This document shows, piece by piece, positions 39,634-48,391 of a DNA stretch of 64,000 bases (the stretch's first letter is position 1; each line of letters opens with the position of its first letter). Source of the stretch: Pseudomonadota bacterium (GTDB lineage: Bacteria > Pseudomonadota > Alphaproteobacteria > Micropepsales > Micropepsaceae); NCBI GenBank assembly GCA_021851325.1, contig JAJZDZ010000003.1, positions 124,001-188,000 on the forward strand, written 5' to 3'. Under the pieces are notes generated by a model, which worked only from the letters and a program-made list of their open reading frames with translations, made no database searches and had not been told where the DNA came from. A program made the translations under genes and the position numbers.

Positions 39634-39861
39634 ATGGATCTTGCAGCAGCAAAAATGATCGGTGCGGGCCTGGCCTGTATCGCCATCGGCGGCGCCGGCA
39701 TCGGCATCGGCGATCTGTGGGGCAAGTATCTGGAAGGTTCACTGCGCAACCCGTCAGCTGCGGCCTCCCAGTTCACCAACCTGCTGCTGGGCTTTGCACT
39801 CGTCGAGGCGACTGGTCTCTACGCGCTGGTGATTGCCCTCATCATCCTGTTTGCATTCTAA
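39634..39861 (+). CDS. atpE: ATP synthase F0 subunit c
   Basis: A 75-residue two-helix proteolipid. The polar loop contains R-N-P-S-A, and the second helix carries the essential proton-binding glutamate in L-V-E-A-T-G-L-Y. The glycine-rich first helix (G-G-A-G-I-G-I-G) packs the c-ring. AAAGGAG lies 9 nt upstream of the ATG, a strong site in keeping with the high c-subunit copy number. Confidence 0.97.
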   Translation: MDLAAAKMIGAGLACIAIGGAGIGIGDLWGKYLEGSLRNPSAAASQFTNLLLGFALVEATGLYALVIALIILFAF

Positions 39862-39867
39862 GTCATC

Positions 39868-40443
39868 ATGACTTCACCGGGACACACGGCGCACAGCATG
39901 GCGGTATCCGGACATACGGTCAGCGGGACGGCGGTGGCGCAAAAGCAGCCCGTCGCCTTCCCGCCTTTCGACACGACGACCTACCCGTCACAGTTTTTCT
40001 GGCTGACGGTCACCTTCGTTGTGCTGTTCGTCGTGATCTGGCAACTCGGGGTGAAGCGGGTTGGGGGCAATATTATCGCCCGCAAGCAGCGCATAGCCTC
40101 TGACCTGGAGGCGGCCGAAGCTCACCGCCGCAATGCCGAGAAGGCTGCGGCTGACTACGAAGCTGCCCTCGCTGCGGCCCGCAACCGAGCTCACGCCATG
40201 GCTGAGGAAAACAGCAGGCTCATCCAAGGTGAGGTCGATGCGGCCAAGGCCAAGGCTGATGCGGACGCCAAGGCGGCGACAGATCAGGCCAAGGCCCGAG
40301 TTGCGCAGCTACAGTCCGATGCGGCTCAACATATAAAAGCAGTCGCCAGCGAAGCGGCTGGCCAGATCGTTGCCCGACTGATCGGTGTCGAGGTTTCGGA
40401 ACAGGATCGGGCCAGCGCCGTCAACCAGGTGAGCGCACGCTAG
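39868..40443 (+). CDS. atpF': ATP synthase F0 subunit b' (second b-type stalk chain)
   Basis: A 191-residue b-type subunit. About 45 polar residues come first, then one membrane helix (F-F-W-L-T-V-T-F-V-V-L-F-V-V-I-W), then a long Ala/Lys/Glu coiled coil. The split b/b' stator is typical of alphaproteobacteria. The extended N-terminus rich in His, Ser and Thr ahead of the membrane helix is usual for b' chains. It begins 6 nt after atpE. Confidence 0.93.
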   Translation: MTSPGHTAHSMAVSGHTVSGTAVAQKQPVAFPPFDTTTYPSQFFWLTVTFVVLFVVIWQLGVKRVGGNIIARKQRIASDLEAAEAHRRNAEKAAADYEAALAAARNRAHAMAEENSRLIQGEVDAAKAKADADAKAATDQAKARVAQLQSDAAQHIKAVASEAAGQIVARLIGVEVSEQDRASAVNQVSAR

Positions 40444-40458
40444 AGGGAAGACGGGTTC

Positions 40459-40950
40459 ATGGCATTCTATCTCGACGCGGAATTCTGGGTAGCCGTTGGC
40501 TTTGTGACGGTCGTCGGTATCTTCATCTACCGTCGCCTTCCGGCCTTTGCTGGTCGCATGCTCGATGAGCGCGCAGCCAAGATCGATCATGAGCTAAATG
40601 AGGCCCGGCGGTTGCGCGATGAAGCCGAGGCGCTCCTGGGCGAATACAAGAAAAAGGCTGCCCAGGCGGAGAAGGAAGCCGAAAATATACTCGTCGAAGC
40701 TCGAGCCGAGGCAGCACGGTTTGCCACCGAGGCTCGCGAACAGCTCAAGGCCCAGATCGAGCGCCGTACGCAGCAGGCTCAGGAGAAAATTGCCCAGGCC
40801 GAAGCGACCGCTATGGCGGAAATACGAGGTCTCGCAGCAGACGTTGCGACCGCAGCCGCCGAGAAGCTGATCGCCGCACGGATCGACGAAGCCCGCGCCC
40901 GCGACCTGATCGCAGGAAGCCTCTCGGAGCTGGCGGACAAGCTGAATTAA
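40459..40950 (+). CDS. atpF: ATP synthase F0 subunit b
   Basis: A 163-residue b subunit. The membrane helix starts almost at once (F-W-V-A-V-G-F-V-T-V-V-G-I-F-I), and a coiled-coil stalk R-R-L-R-D-E-A-E-A-L-L continues to the C-terminus. Together with b' it forms the heterodimeric stator. It is the last gene of the operon; the F1 genes are elsewhere, as usual in alphaproteobacteria. Confidence 0.95.
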   Translation: MAFYLDAEFWVAVGFVTVVGIFIYRRLPAFAGRMLDERAAKIDHELNEARRLRDEAEALLGEYKKKAAQAEKEAENILVEARAEAARFATEAREQLKAQIERRTQQAQEKIAQAEATAMAEIRGLAADVATAAAEKLIAARIDEARARDLIAGSLSELADKLN

Positions 40951-41205
40951 GGACCATCGCAGGAACAAAGTGGCTGCACCGGTCGGTGGCCGCGCGTGAA
41001 CCTATCGGCAGTAACCAGAGAGCATTCAGCGTTCTCGGCCTTTCGCTGCACGAACGTAAAACTTCGATGCCCCCGTTCATCTGCGCGACGCAGGATACAA
41101 GGTAAACGCCAGATCGCTCAGCCGTAGCGACCGCTCCGACAAGGCAGCTCCAACCCAGCCGATTCGGCCACCAGTCAGGAAGAGCCTGGAGCCAGTCAGG
41201 TGCCG

Positions 41206-42018
41206 CTAGGCTGCCTGCGCCAAGCGCATCCCACGTTCTTCAAGGTCATCACGTATGACATCGAGTGGCTGACGCCGATCGATGAGAGCGGACGCAGCAC
41301 TGCGCAACCGCGACCTGATCTCACTCCGGGCCCCGTTGAAGGTAAGTATGGGCGCACAGGGCTGGACCTCTGCTGCGCGCAGGGTTTCGCAGGGCGCACC
41401 ATTGGCGTCGAGTAAGTCGTGATGGTCGAGTTCGATGTGGTAGAAGGTGAGAGGTTCAGCGTGCTCGCACTGGTCGAACACAATGGTTGTGCCGTTTACC
41501 AGCTGTCCGGCCGGAATGAGATATCCGTTAACGTACAGCGCATGCGCTGCGGTCAGACAAAGATCGCGGCTTGGAACATTGTCAGCTAAAGCTCCACGCC
41601 TCACCCAGACAGGCCGCAAATGACCCAGCCATTCGTGGTGCAGGCCATGGGTCGTGACGAAGAAACTCTCTACTGCTTTGATCGCAGCAAGGCCTCCAAA
41701 CTGCGTCACAACCTTCTCACCCACTGATAGCATCTCGATTGGGCGATCGCCTTCAGCGGTTCGGATACGCGTACCCTTGAGGAAGCATCCTCCAGGGCCT
41801 CCAGGGCCTCCAGGGCCTCCAGGGCCTCCAGGGCCTCCAGGGCCACCCGGACCACCAGGGCCACCCGGACCACCAGGACCACCCGGACCACCCGGACCAC
41901 CCGGACCGGCCGACACGGGCTTAGCCGCAAGGCCCATCGTCAATGCTGCAGCTCCGGCAATGCCCGTAGCCTTGATCAGGTTGCGACGGAAGCGATCGAC
42001 CCGTACTTCATCCTTCAT
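41206..42018 (-). CDS. Tat-signal, Gly-Pro-Gly-repeat, Hint-domain protein
   Basis: A 270-residue protein of unknown role with three parts. Residues 1-37 are a twin-arginine-like signal (F-R-R-N-L-I-K, then a hydrophobic run ending P-V-S-A). Residues 38-77 are 13 tandem Gly-Pro-Gly triplets plus one Gly. Residue 78 is the first cysteine of a Hedgehog/intein (Hint_2-type) domain: C-F-L-K-G-T-R-I-R-T, D-R-P-I-E-M-L-S-V-G, then L-T-A-A-H-A-L-Y-V-N-G and Y-H-I-E-L-D-H-H-D-L-L. Hint domains can rearrange the peptide bond before their first cysteine into a thioester. A C-terminal charged tail of about 50 residues follows. The ATG at 42018 has TGGAG 7 nt upstream. It stands alone between atpF and aspS. 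Confidence 0.8.
   Translation of the reverse strand: MKDEVRVDRFRRNLIKATGIAGAAALTMGLAAKPVSAGPGGPGGPGGPGGPGGPGGPGGPGGPGGPGGPGGPGGPGGCFLKGTRIRTAEGDRPIEMLSVGEKVVTQFGGLAAIKAVESFFVTTHGLHHEWLGHLRPVWVRRGALADNVPSRDLCLTAAHALYVNGYLIPAGQLVNGTTIVFDQCEHAEPLTFYHIELDHHDLLDANGAPCETLRAAEVQPCAPILTFNGARSEIRSRLRSAASALIDRRQPLDVIRDDLEERGMRLAQAA
41788..41907 (-). repeat. 9-bp tandem repeat encoding Gly-Pro-Gly
   Basis: 120 nt coding for 13 Gly-Pro-Gly units. Six consecutive units nearest the Hint cysteine are identical at the DNA level (TCCAGGGCC on the plus strand). The units nearer the signal peptide vary by synonymous ACC/CGG changes. Loss or gain of a unit keeps the reading frame, so length variation is tolerated. 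Confidence 0.9.
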
Positions 42019-42076
42019 GCTGATCTCCAATGAACACCAGTCATTGTTCTCCTCTAGCAGTAACAGCTCAACGCTA

Positions 42077-42103
42077 ACATTTTAAAAAAATGTAAAAAAA
42101 TGT
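42077..42103. repeat. AT-rich inverted and direct repeats upstream of the Hint gene
   Basis: ACATTTT (42077-42083) is inverted as AAAATGT (42087-42093) with a 3-nt gap. The 10-mer AAAAAAATGT occurs twice head to tail (42084-42093, 42094-42103). The block lies about 60 nt upstream of the Hint gene ATG and could be an operator or a promoter UP element. Confidence 0.45.
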
Positions 42104-42359
42104 CGCGGCCGTCATACTCAGTGGCACTGTTTTTGTTCTTACTTCGTCCGTTGCATCAAATCCGGGCCAAATACTGAAATGACGGCATCCATAGACTGCA
42201 ATACCGGACAATAATGTTACATATATTCACGATAGCCGAACATATCGTTCTATGAAACTTGATGCTGCGAGGAATCTGTAGTTTTGCCGCTCACAATGGG
42301 CGCGCGCAGCACGGATGTGGCCGCTGCCCACGTGGTACCGGGACGAGCGGCCTGGGCAT

Positions 42360-42369
42360 GGGGGGGGGG
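42360..42369. repeat. homopolymer run of ten G
   Basis: Ten consecutive G bases in noncoding DNA between aspS and the Hint gene. Such runs are prone to slippage; here it is in neither coding sequence. Confidence 0.8.
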
Positions 42370-42470
42370 CGCTTCGGCGGAGCTTAACCCTGTGCCCGCA
42401 TCCCGGACGGACTCAGACTCATAGGGAACCCGACCAGGCCCTCCCGGCACAGCAGCCCAGGGCCCAAGGC

Positions 42471-44273
42471 TCAGGCCTCAGGCTTTACGACTCGGATGTG
42501 CAGCTCCTTCAGCTGACGGGCAGATACGGGTCCAGGGGCCCCCATCATGAGGTCTTGCGCCTGCTGGTTCATCGGGAACATGGTGACCTCACGCAGATTA
42601 TCCTCACCAGCCAGCAGCATGACGATGCGATCGATCCCTGGTGCGGTACCACCATGGGGCGGCGCGCCGTAGCGGAACGCATTTAGCATTCCAGAAAAGC
42701 GTGCTTCCGTTTCCTCACGTGGGTATCCCGCGATTTCAAAGGCCTTGAGCATTACCTCTGGATCGTGATTTCGGATGGCCCCTGAACTGAGTTCGATTCC
42801 ATTGCAGACGATGTCGTATTGATATGCCTTAAGACCAAGAATGGTCTGCTTGTCTGCCGGATCGAGCGAGAGAAACGCGTCGCGCCCATATTGCGGCATC
42901 GAAAATGGATTATGTGAAAAATCGATGCGCTTCTCATCCTCATTCCACTCATACATTGGAAAATCGACGATCCAGCAGAACTTGAATTCACCACTAGCGA
43001 CGAGATCCAGCTCCTTGCCAAGCCGTATACGCGCCGCACCGGCGAGAGCTGCCGCCTTATCTGCCTTGGCATCAGCAGAGAAAAACACTGCATCACCGCG
43101 TTTCAGGGCGCAGCGCTGCAACAATTGCCCCATGATGGGATCCGGTATGAACTTGGCGATTGGTCCCTTGCCCACCAGCTTACCGTCTTCCTCCTCGAAG
43201 ACGATATACCCCAGCCCAGGAGCCTTCATCTCACTGCGTGCCCAGTCATTGAGGCGATCAAAAAAGCTGCGCGGCTGCTGCCCCGCTCCAGGAGCCGGAA
43301 TCGCCCGTACGATCTTGTCCTTGAAGGCCTTGAACGCAACACTGGTGTCAGCAAAGAGGTCTGAGACGTCGCTGATGACTATGGGGTTGCGTAGGTCAGG
43401 CTTGTCGACCCCATATTTTAACATGGCCTCGTCGAACGCAATTCGTGGAAATGGGGGCGCGGACACGCTTCGACCACGTGCAAACTCTTCGAATACGCCA
43501 TGCAATACCGGCTCGACTGCCGCAAAGACGTCGTCTTGGGTAACAAAACTCATCTCAAGATCAAGCTGGTAGAACTCACCTGGAGAACGATCAGCGCGCG
43601 CGTCCTCGTCGCGAAAACATGGCGCGATCTGAAAGTAGCGATCGAAGCCGGCGACCATGATCAGCTGCTTGAACTGCTGCGGCGCCTGGGGCAAGGCATA
43701 GAACTGGCCCGGATGCAGTCGGCTTGGAACCAGAAAGTCACGCGCACCCTCAGGCGAGGAGGCCGTCAGTATCGGTGTCTGGAATTCCGTGAACCCCTGC
43801 CCGATCATGCGTCGACGGATAGAGGAAATCACCTCGCTGCGCAGGGTGATATTATTGTGCAGCCGTTCGCGGCGCAGGTCGAGGAAGCGATATCTGAGCC
43901 GCGTGTCCTCCGGATAATCCAGATCACCAAAAACCGGCAGGGGCAATTCCTGAGCCACCGACTGAACAGTGATCTCTTCGATCCGTATCTCAATTTCTCC
44001 CGTCGGAAGATCGCGATTTACGGTTTCAGCCGATCGGGCCACCACAGGTCCGCTGACCGTTACCACCCACTCGGAGCGGCAGCGATCCGCCTCGGCAAAG
44101 GCCGGGCTGTCCGGCTCGATGACACATTGGGTAATGCCATAGTGGTCGCGCAGGTCAAGAAAGACCAAGCCACCATGATCGCGCCTGCGGTGCACCCAGC
44201 CGCTCAACCGTACCTTCTGGCCCACCGCGTCACTGCGTAATTGTCCACAGGTATGAGTTCGATAGGCGTGCAT
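42471..44273 (-). CDS. aspS: aspartyl-tRNA synthetase, probably non-discriminating (Asp/Asn)
   Basis: A 600-residue bacterial-type class II synthetase. The N-terminal anticodon-binding OB domain has [11 protein letters not shown]. It is followed by the F-x-x-I-x-T-P-x-L type motif 2 region ([10 protein letters not shown]), a bacterial insertion domain, and motif 3 ([10 protein letters not shown]) near residue 540. The histidines in R-R-R-D-H-G-G follow the pattern of the characterised non-discriminating enzyme of Pseudomonas aeruginosa, against R-R-R-D-L-G-S in E. coli. It may thus also charge tRNA-Asn for GatCAB. The ATG at 44273 is preferred to a TTG at 44279. Confidence 0.96.
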   Translation of the reverse strand: MHAYRTHTCGQLRSDAVGQKVRLSGWVHRRRDHGGLVFLDLRDHYGITQCVIEPDSPAFAEADRCRSEWVVTVSGPVVARSAETVNRDLPTGEIEIRIEEITVQSVAQELPLPVFGDLDYPEDTRLRYRFLDLRRERLHNNITLRSEVISSIRRRMIGQGFTEFQTPILTASSPEGARDFLVPSRLHPGQFYALPQAPQQFKQLIMVAGFDRYFQIAPCFRDEDARADRSPGEFYQLDLEMSFVTQDDVFAAVEPVLHGVFEEFARGRSVSAPPFPRIAFDEAMLKYGVDKPDLRNPIVISDVSDLFADTSVAFKAFKDKIVRAIPAPGAGQQPRSFFDRLNDWARSEMKAPGLGYIVFEEEDGKLVGKGPIAKFIPDPIMGQLLQRCALKRGDAVFFSADAKADKAAALAGAARIRLGKELDLVASGEFKFCWIVDFPMYEWNEDEKRIDFSHNPFSMPQYGRDAFLSLDPADKQTILGLKAYQYDIVCNGIELSSGAIRNHDPEVMLKAFEIAGYPREETEARFSGMLNAFRYGAPPHGGTAPGIDRIVMLLAGEDNLREVTMFPMNQQAQDLMMGAPGPVSARQLKELHIRVVKPEA

Positions 44274-44504
44274 GGGCAAGAATCCTAGGCTTGAAAGCGC
44301 CGCTTGTGGCGTTTCTGCCCCGCCTGGTCAAGTCCAAGCCCTTCCCCTTCGGGCCGGTAACAGACACCCGAGCGGCCGGCTGGATGAGCAACGACTCCCC
44401 AGCCGGTGCTGGCCCATGTGCCAGGCGGCAAAAAGGCTCGCTCCCACGCCCATGACAGAGGTTACGGGGGGACGGGGTGCCGCGAATCCGCTATATCGGA
44501 GGAC

Positions 44505-45662
44505 ATGCGCATCATCCTCACAACCGATGAGCTGAACGGGCTCGTCCGCGAACTACAGAAGTCGCCTTATATCGCCCTTGATACCGAGTTCATGCGGGAT
44601 CAGACCTACTGGCCCAAGCTGTGCCTAATTCAGGTTGCGGCCCCGGGGGGAATAGCGGCCATCATCGATCCTTTGGCCGAGGGCCTTGATCTATCGTGCT
44701 TTTATGCCCTGCTCGGCTCAGACGCCATTCTCAAGGTCTTCCATGCCGGTCGCCAGGACATCGAAATTTTCTTCCAGAAGGGCGGGATCATTCCCCACCC
44801 CATCTTTGACACCCAGATCGCCGCGATGGTCTGCGGCTTTGGCGAGGCGGCATCCTACGAGACCCTGGCCCGCAAGCTTGCCAATGCCGAGATCGACAAA
44901 AGCGCACGCTTCACCGACTGGAGCAGACGGCCATTGAGCCCCCGTCAGCTTGAGTACGCCCTGGCTGACGTCACCCATCTGTGCGTTGTCTACGAGCAAC
45001 TGGAGGCCCAGCTCAAGCGCACCGGCCGCCACCAGTGGGTCGAGGAGGAGGTTGCGGCACTGCAGGACCCTGAGCTCTACCGCCTTGAACCCAAGGATGC
45101 CTGGAAGAGGCTCAAGGCCCGCACGGCCAACAAGCGGTTTCTCGCTGTTCTCGCCGCAGTCGCGGCCTGGCGGGAGCGCGAGGCACAGACCCGCGACATT
45201 CCCCGCAGCCGCGTACTCAAGGACGAAGCTCTGCTCGAAATCGCCGCCCATCCGCCTCAGAACCAGGCGGATCTCGAGCGCTTCCGTGCCGTTCCCAAAG
45301 GTTTCGGCGGCAGCCGTCTGGCCAAGGCGCTCCTTGAAGCGATCGAGGAAGGTCGCCAGGGTGATGCGCCGGTGCAAGCAGCCCATGACGCACCCAGGCG
45401 CAGACGGGAGCCTTCAGCCTCGGCCGTCGACCTTCTGAAAGCCTTGCTGCGGCTGCGGGCCGAGGCCGCGCATGTGGCGCCGCGGCTGATTGCCAACGCC
45501 GACGACATCGAGCGGCTTGCCGCCGGCGATGATGACGGCGTTGCAGCCCTGCATGGCTGGCGTGCCAAGGTATTTGGTAATGATGCCCGCGCCCTGCGCG
45601 ACGGCCGCATTGCCCTCACACTCGATGACGGCCATGCGGTTATTGTCGAGATCGAGGATTGA
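44505..45662 (+). CDS. rnd: ribonuclease D
   Basis: A 385-residue 3'-5' exoribonuclease that trims tRNA and other stable RNAs. The DEDD exonuclease domain has D-T-E-F-M-R near residue 22, H-A-G-R-Q-D-I-E near residue 80, and Y-A-L-A-D-V-T-H-L near residue 148. HRDC domains follow (R-F-R-A-V-P-K-G-F near residue 265 lies in the first). Start at ATG 44505, with CGGAGGAC directly upstream; the frame is open to 44406 without support. Convergent with scpB. Confidence 0.95.
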   Translation: MRIILTTDELNGLVRELQKSPYIALDTEFMRDQTYWPKLCLIQVAAPGGIAAIIDPLAEGLDLSCFYALLGSDAILKVFHAGRQDIEIFFQKGGIIPHPIFDTQIAAMVCGFGEAASYETLARKLANAEIDKSARFTDWSRRPLSPRQLEYALADVTHLCVVYEQLEAQLKRTGRHQWVEEEVAALQDPELYRLEPKDAWKRLKARTANKRFLAVLAAVAAWREREAQTRDIPRSRVLKDEALLEIAAHPPQNQADLERFRAVPKGFGGSRLAKALLEAIEEGRQGDAPVQAAHDAPRRRREPSASAVDLLKALLRLRAEAAHVAPRLIANADDIERLAAGDDDGVAALHGWRAKVFGNDARALRDGRIALTLDDGHAVIVEIED

Positions 45663-45704
45663 GGCCGTCACCGTCCCCTGCCCGCCGCATCACCGGGATA
45701 CGCC

Positions 45705-46547
45705 TCACAGCTCATGGGGATCGGCGCCGCCGGTGGCCAGCTCTTCCGTTGCCTCCGCTTCATAGGGATCCTCATCGGCAGCCAAGTCTTCGGACGGGTT
45801 GGGCACATCGAATCCACTCGGGGGCAAGGCCTCCAGAAATCCTGCGGCCTTGAGTTCATCCTGCCCCGGAAGATGGCTGACGCTTTCCAGGCCAAACTGG
45901 ACGAGGAAGGCCTCGGTGGTGCCATAGGTGACCGGACGGCCAGGGGCGCGTCTTCGGCCACGGATCTTGACCCAGCCGATTTCCAGCAGCGTATCGAGCG
46001 TGCCTTTGGAGACCGCCACACCGCGAATATCCTCGATTTCGGCACGCGTTACGGGCTGATGGTAGGCAACGATCGCGAGAGTTTCGATCGCTGCGCGCGA
46101 CAGCCGGCGCTGTTCTGGCTGTTCCTTGCGCAGCAAAAAAGCCAAATCCGGCGCGGTGCGGAACTGGTACTTGCCTGCTACACAAACAAGGCGAACTCCA
46201 CGCTTTTCATAGTCGGCCTGCAATTCTGCCAAGATCGCAGGCACATTGGCGCCATCCGGCAAAGACGCAGCCAGCGCCTTGACGTCGAGTGGTTCAGCAG
46301 ATGCAAACAGCAATGCTTCAGCCATGCGGATGTGTTCGAGGACGAGCTGGGGCTCTTCCTCCTCAAGATTTTCCGGTATATCTGGGGCTCCAGCCCCTTC
46401 CGGATTTACTGTCATGAGCGACTCTTGTTCGTCAGTCGCCGCCTCATCGACGTTTGCAGGATCGCCAGCACGCTCTTCAGCCTGATCATCGCCCACTTCC
46501 TGGGCCGAGCCCTGGGCGAATTCAGCAAGTCGCACGACGGTATTCAT
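45705..46547 (-). CDS. scpB: segregation and condensation protein B
   Basis: A 280-residue kleisin-associated protein with two winged-helix domains (I-R-M-A-E-A-L-L-F-A-S-A-E-P-L near residue 75; A-I-E-T-L-A-I-V-A-Y-H-Q-P-V-T-R-A-E-I near residue 155). It has a long acidic N-terminus and a C-terminal acidic tail. Its ATG overlaps the scpA stop as ATGA, with AGGAGGGGG 4 nt before the ATG. It forms condensin with SMC and ScpA. Many alphaproteobacteria have tatA next; here the next gene is the convergent rnd. Confidence 0.93.
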   Translation of the reverse strand: MNTVVRLAEFAQGSAQEVGDDQAEERAGDPANVDEAATDEQESLMTVNPEGAGAPDIPENLEEEEPQLVLEHIRMAEALLFASAEPLDVKALAASLPDGANVPAILAELQADYEKRGVRLVCVAGKYQFRTAPDLAFLLRKEQPEQRRLSRAAIETLAIVAYHQPVTRAEIEDIRGVAVSKGTLDTLLEIGWVKIRGRRRAPGRPVTYGTTEAFLVQFGLESVSHLPGQDELKAAGFLEALPPSGFDVPNPSEDLAADEDPYEAEATEELATGGADPHEL

Positions 46548-47368
46548 ACTACCCCCTCCTGACCGGCGCGGGGTACGGCCCGGTCTTTCACATAAATTTC
46601 CTCGAACGGCGTAAGTTGGCGCAGCTCAATGCGGCCGTCGCGGCATAGCTCCAGACACGCCAGTAATGTACTGGCCTTCGCAGAGCGCAAACGCAGACCA
46701 TTCTCCCACCCCGGCGGCAGCAGACTTGTCAACGTACTCCAATTACCGATTCGTCCCAGCATGCGCTCAAGGCGCGCACGCGCCTCCTCAATGAGTAGGA
46801 CGGGGGCGTGTCGCGGCTGGTAGGTCCCGGTTTTGGCCTTGCTTAGCCGTTGGGTCGCATAGGCCGTCAGCAAATCATAAAGCGAGTCGCTATATGTTCT
46901 CAGCTTGACAATGTTGAGCGGCTCCGGTGCACCTCGGGCAAACACCTCGCGGCCGAGGCGGTCTCGGGCCATCAGGCGTGCGGCGGCTTCGCGCATCGCG
47001 TCAAGCCGCTGTAGCCGCCAGCGCAGCCGTGCTGCCATTTCGTCGGCACTGACCTCACCATCCTGCGTTCCGGGCGGTGCCGGGAGCAACAGCCGCGACT
47101 TGAGGTAGGCAAGCCATGCAGCCATCACAAGATAATCAGCTGCCAGCTCAAGATTGAGCCTGCGCGCCCGCTCAACAAATTCGAGATACTGCTCAGCCAG
47201 CTTGAGTACTGAGATCTTCGCCAGATCAACCTTCTGATTGCGTGCCAGTCCGAGGAGTAGATCCAGAGGGCCCTCAAACCCGTCAACCGCCACGACCAGT
47301 GCCTCTTCAGCGCTGGCATTAGCCGCAACCTCACCCATGGCTTCGAATTCGTCGACGAATTCGCTCAT
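46544..47368 (-). CDS. scpA: segregation and condensation protein A (kleisin)
   Basis: A 274-residue kleisin bridging the SMC heads. The N-terminal V-D-G-F-E-G-P-L-D-L-L-L-G-L-A-R motif near residue 28 is diagnostic. A-D-Y-L-V-M-A-A-W-L-A-Y-L-K-S-R-L-L-L-P follows near residue 78, and a C-terminal winged helix has F-L-A-x-L-E-L type residues (L-L-A-C-L-E-L). The ATG at 47368 overlaps the nagZ stop as ATGA, so the longer open frame reaching 47536 inside nagZ is rejected. Confidence 0.94.
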   Translation of the reverse strand: MSEFVDEFEAMGEVAANASAEEALVVAVDGFEGPLDLLLGLARNQKVDLAKISVLKLAEQYLEFVERARRLNLELAADYLVMAAWLAYLKSRLLLPAPPGTQDGEVSADEMAARLRWRLQRLDAMREAAARLMARDRLGREVFARGAPEPLNIVKLRTYSDSLYDLLTAYATQRLSKAKTGTYQPRHAPVLLIEEARARLERMLGRIGNWSTLTSLLPPGWENGLRLRSAKASTLLACLELCRDGRIELRQLTPFEEIYVKDRAVPRAGQEGVV

Positions 47369-48381
47369 GCCGAAACTCCCATCAGTTCGCCAAGCCGGCC
47401 ATGAGCGTGCTCGACGTCGAAGCTGGACGGAATCCGCAGCTGGGCCAGCGCCGCCCGCGCCCGCCGACCTGCCTCGCCATCCAATGCTGTAGTCTGCCTG
47501 GAGACATCGCGCATTTCCGCTATGTTCCCGTTGCAATGTAAGACCACATCACATCCCGCAGACAGAGCATCGGCAGCGCGCGTTGTGATCGCCCCCTCAA
47601 GTGCCTGCATCGACAGATCATCGCTGAGCAGAAGACCGTCAAATCCGATCTCGGCGCGGATGATCTCTGCAATCACCTTGGCGCTGGTGGTCGCTGGCCG
47701 GCTCGCATCGATCTGCGTATAGACAACATGGGCCGTCATGGCCATGGGAGCGTGGCGTAACCTATGAAAGGTGAGAAAATCGCTCGCCCTCAAATCCGCA
47801 TGCGCCGCTGTCACCTTTGGTAGGGCCACGTGAGAATCAGCGAGAGCTCGCCCATGGCCGGGTATGTGCTTCATCACTGGTAAAACACCGCCATCCAAGA
47901 GCCCTTCGATCACCTGGCGCCCAAGATCGATGATGGGTTCGGGTACCCGCCCATAGGCACGGTCACCGATGATATCGTGGGCGCCAGCTATGGGTACATC
48001 GAGCACCGGCATGCAGTCGACATTAATGCCCAGCTCAAACAGCTGGTGCGCGATCAGCCGGGCGTTGAGATAGGCCGCTTCGCGCCCGGCTTCTCGATCA
48101 ACCGCGTAGAGCTCGGCAAAACGGGCCGCTGGTGCATGAACCCGCCAATGAGGGGGCTTCAAGCGTGCGACCCGCCCGCCCTCCTGATCGATTAGAACCA
48201 CGACCTGCTCACCGTTCGCAGTTGCCTGCAGCTGCTCTACCAGCGCGCGCACCTGATCTGGATCCTTGATGTTGCGGGCGAAGAGAATGAACCCGAAAGG
48301 TCTGACATCGCGGAAAAAAGCTTCTTCCTCGGCGGTCAGACGGTAGCCCGCACAACCATATATGGCCTGTGTCCTTGGCAT
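47365..48381 (-). CDS. nagZ: beta-N-acetylhexosaminidase NagZ
   Basis: A 338-residue family 3 glycosidase that removes N-acetylglucosamine from muropeptides during peptidoglycan recycling. Conserved blocks are D-Q-E-G-G-R-V-x-R-L near residue 77, N-x-x-F-D/N-V-D-C-M-P-V-L-D-V near residue 122, the catalytic loop K-H-I-P-G-H-G near residue 170, and the aspartate nucleophile in L-L-S-D-D-L-S-M near residue 245. The ATG at 48381 overlaps the SPOR gene by 11 bp, consistent with one operon. Confidence 0.95.
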   Translation of the reverse strand: MPRTQAIYGCAGYRLTAEEEAFFRDVRPFGFILFARNIKDPDQVRALVEQLQATANGEQVVVLIDQEGGRVARLKPPHWRVHAPAARFAELYAVDREAGREAAYLNARLIAHQLFELGINVDCMPVLDVPIAGAHDIIGDRAYGRVPEPIIDLGRQVIEGLLDGGVLPVMKHIPGHGRALADSHVALPKVTAAHADLRASDFLTFHRLRHAPMAMTAHVVYTQIDASRPATTSAKVIAEIIRAEIGFDGLLLSDDLSMQALEGAITTRAADALSAGCDVVLHCNGNIAEMRDVSRQTTALDGEAGRRARAALAQLRIPSSFDVEHAHGRLGELMGVSA

Positions 48382-48391
48382 CAGTCTCAGC

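Larger units (their letters stand above)
42019..42470. other. Hint gene-aspS intergenic region (452 bp), no gene seen
   Basis: No convincing coding frame. Visible features are the AT-rich inverted and direct repeats at 42077-42103, a run of ten G at 42360-42369, and two GANTC sites six bases apart (42410-42414 and 42416-42420). The left part is markedly AT-richer than the flanks and probably carries the promoter of the Hint gene. Confidence 0.5.

Noticed and set aside
41788-41907. Short tandem repeats considered as a CRISPR array
   Set aside because: Units are 9 bp with no spacers and lie in frame inside a coding sequence.
41654-42085. Plus-strand open frame with a Gly-Pro-Pro-like repeat
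   Set aside because: It is the antisense reading of the Gly-Pro-Gly repeat of the Hint gene. It has no ribosome site, while the minus-strand frame has a signal peptide and a recognisable domain.
43500-44240. 246-codon plus-strand frame opposite aspS
   Set aside because: Shadow frame without recognisable features.
45714-46562. 282-codon plus-strand frame opposite scpB
   Set aside because: Antisense to a conserved gene with a strong ribosome site and an ATGA junction.
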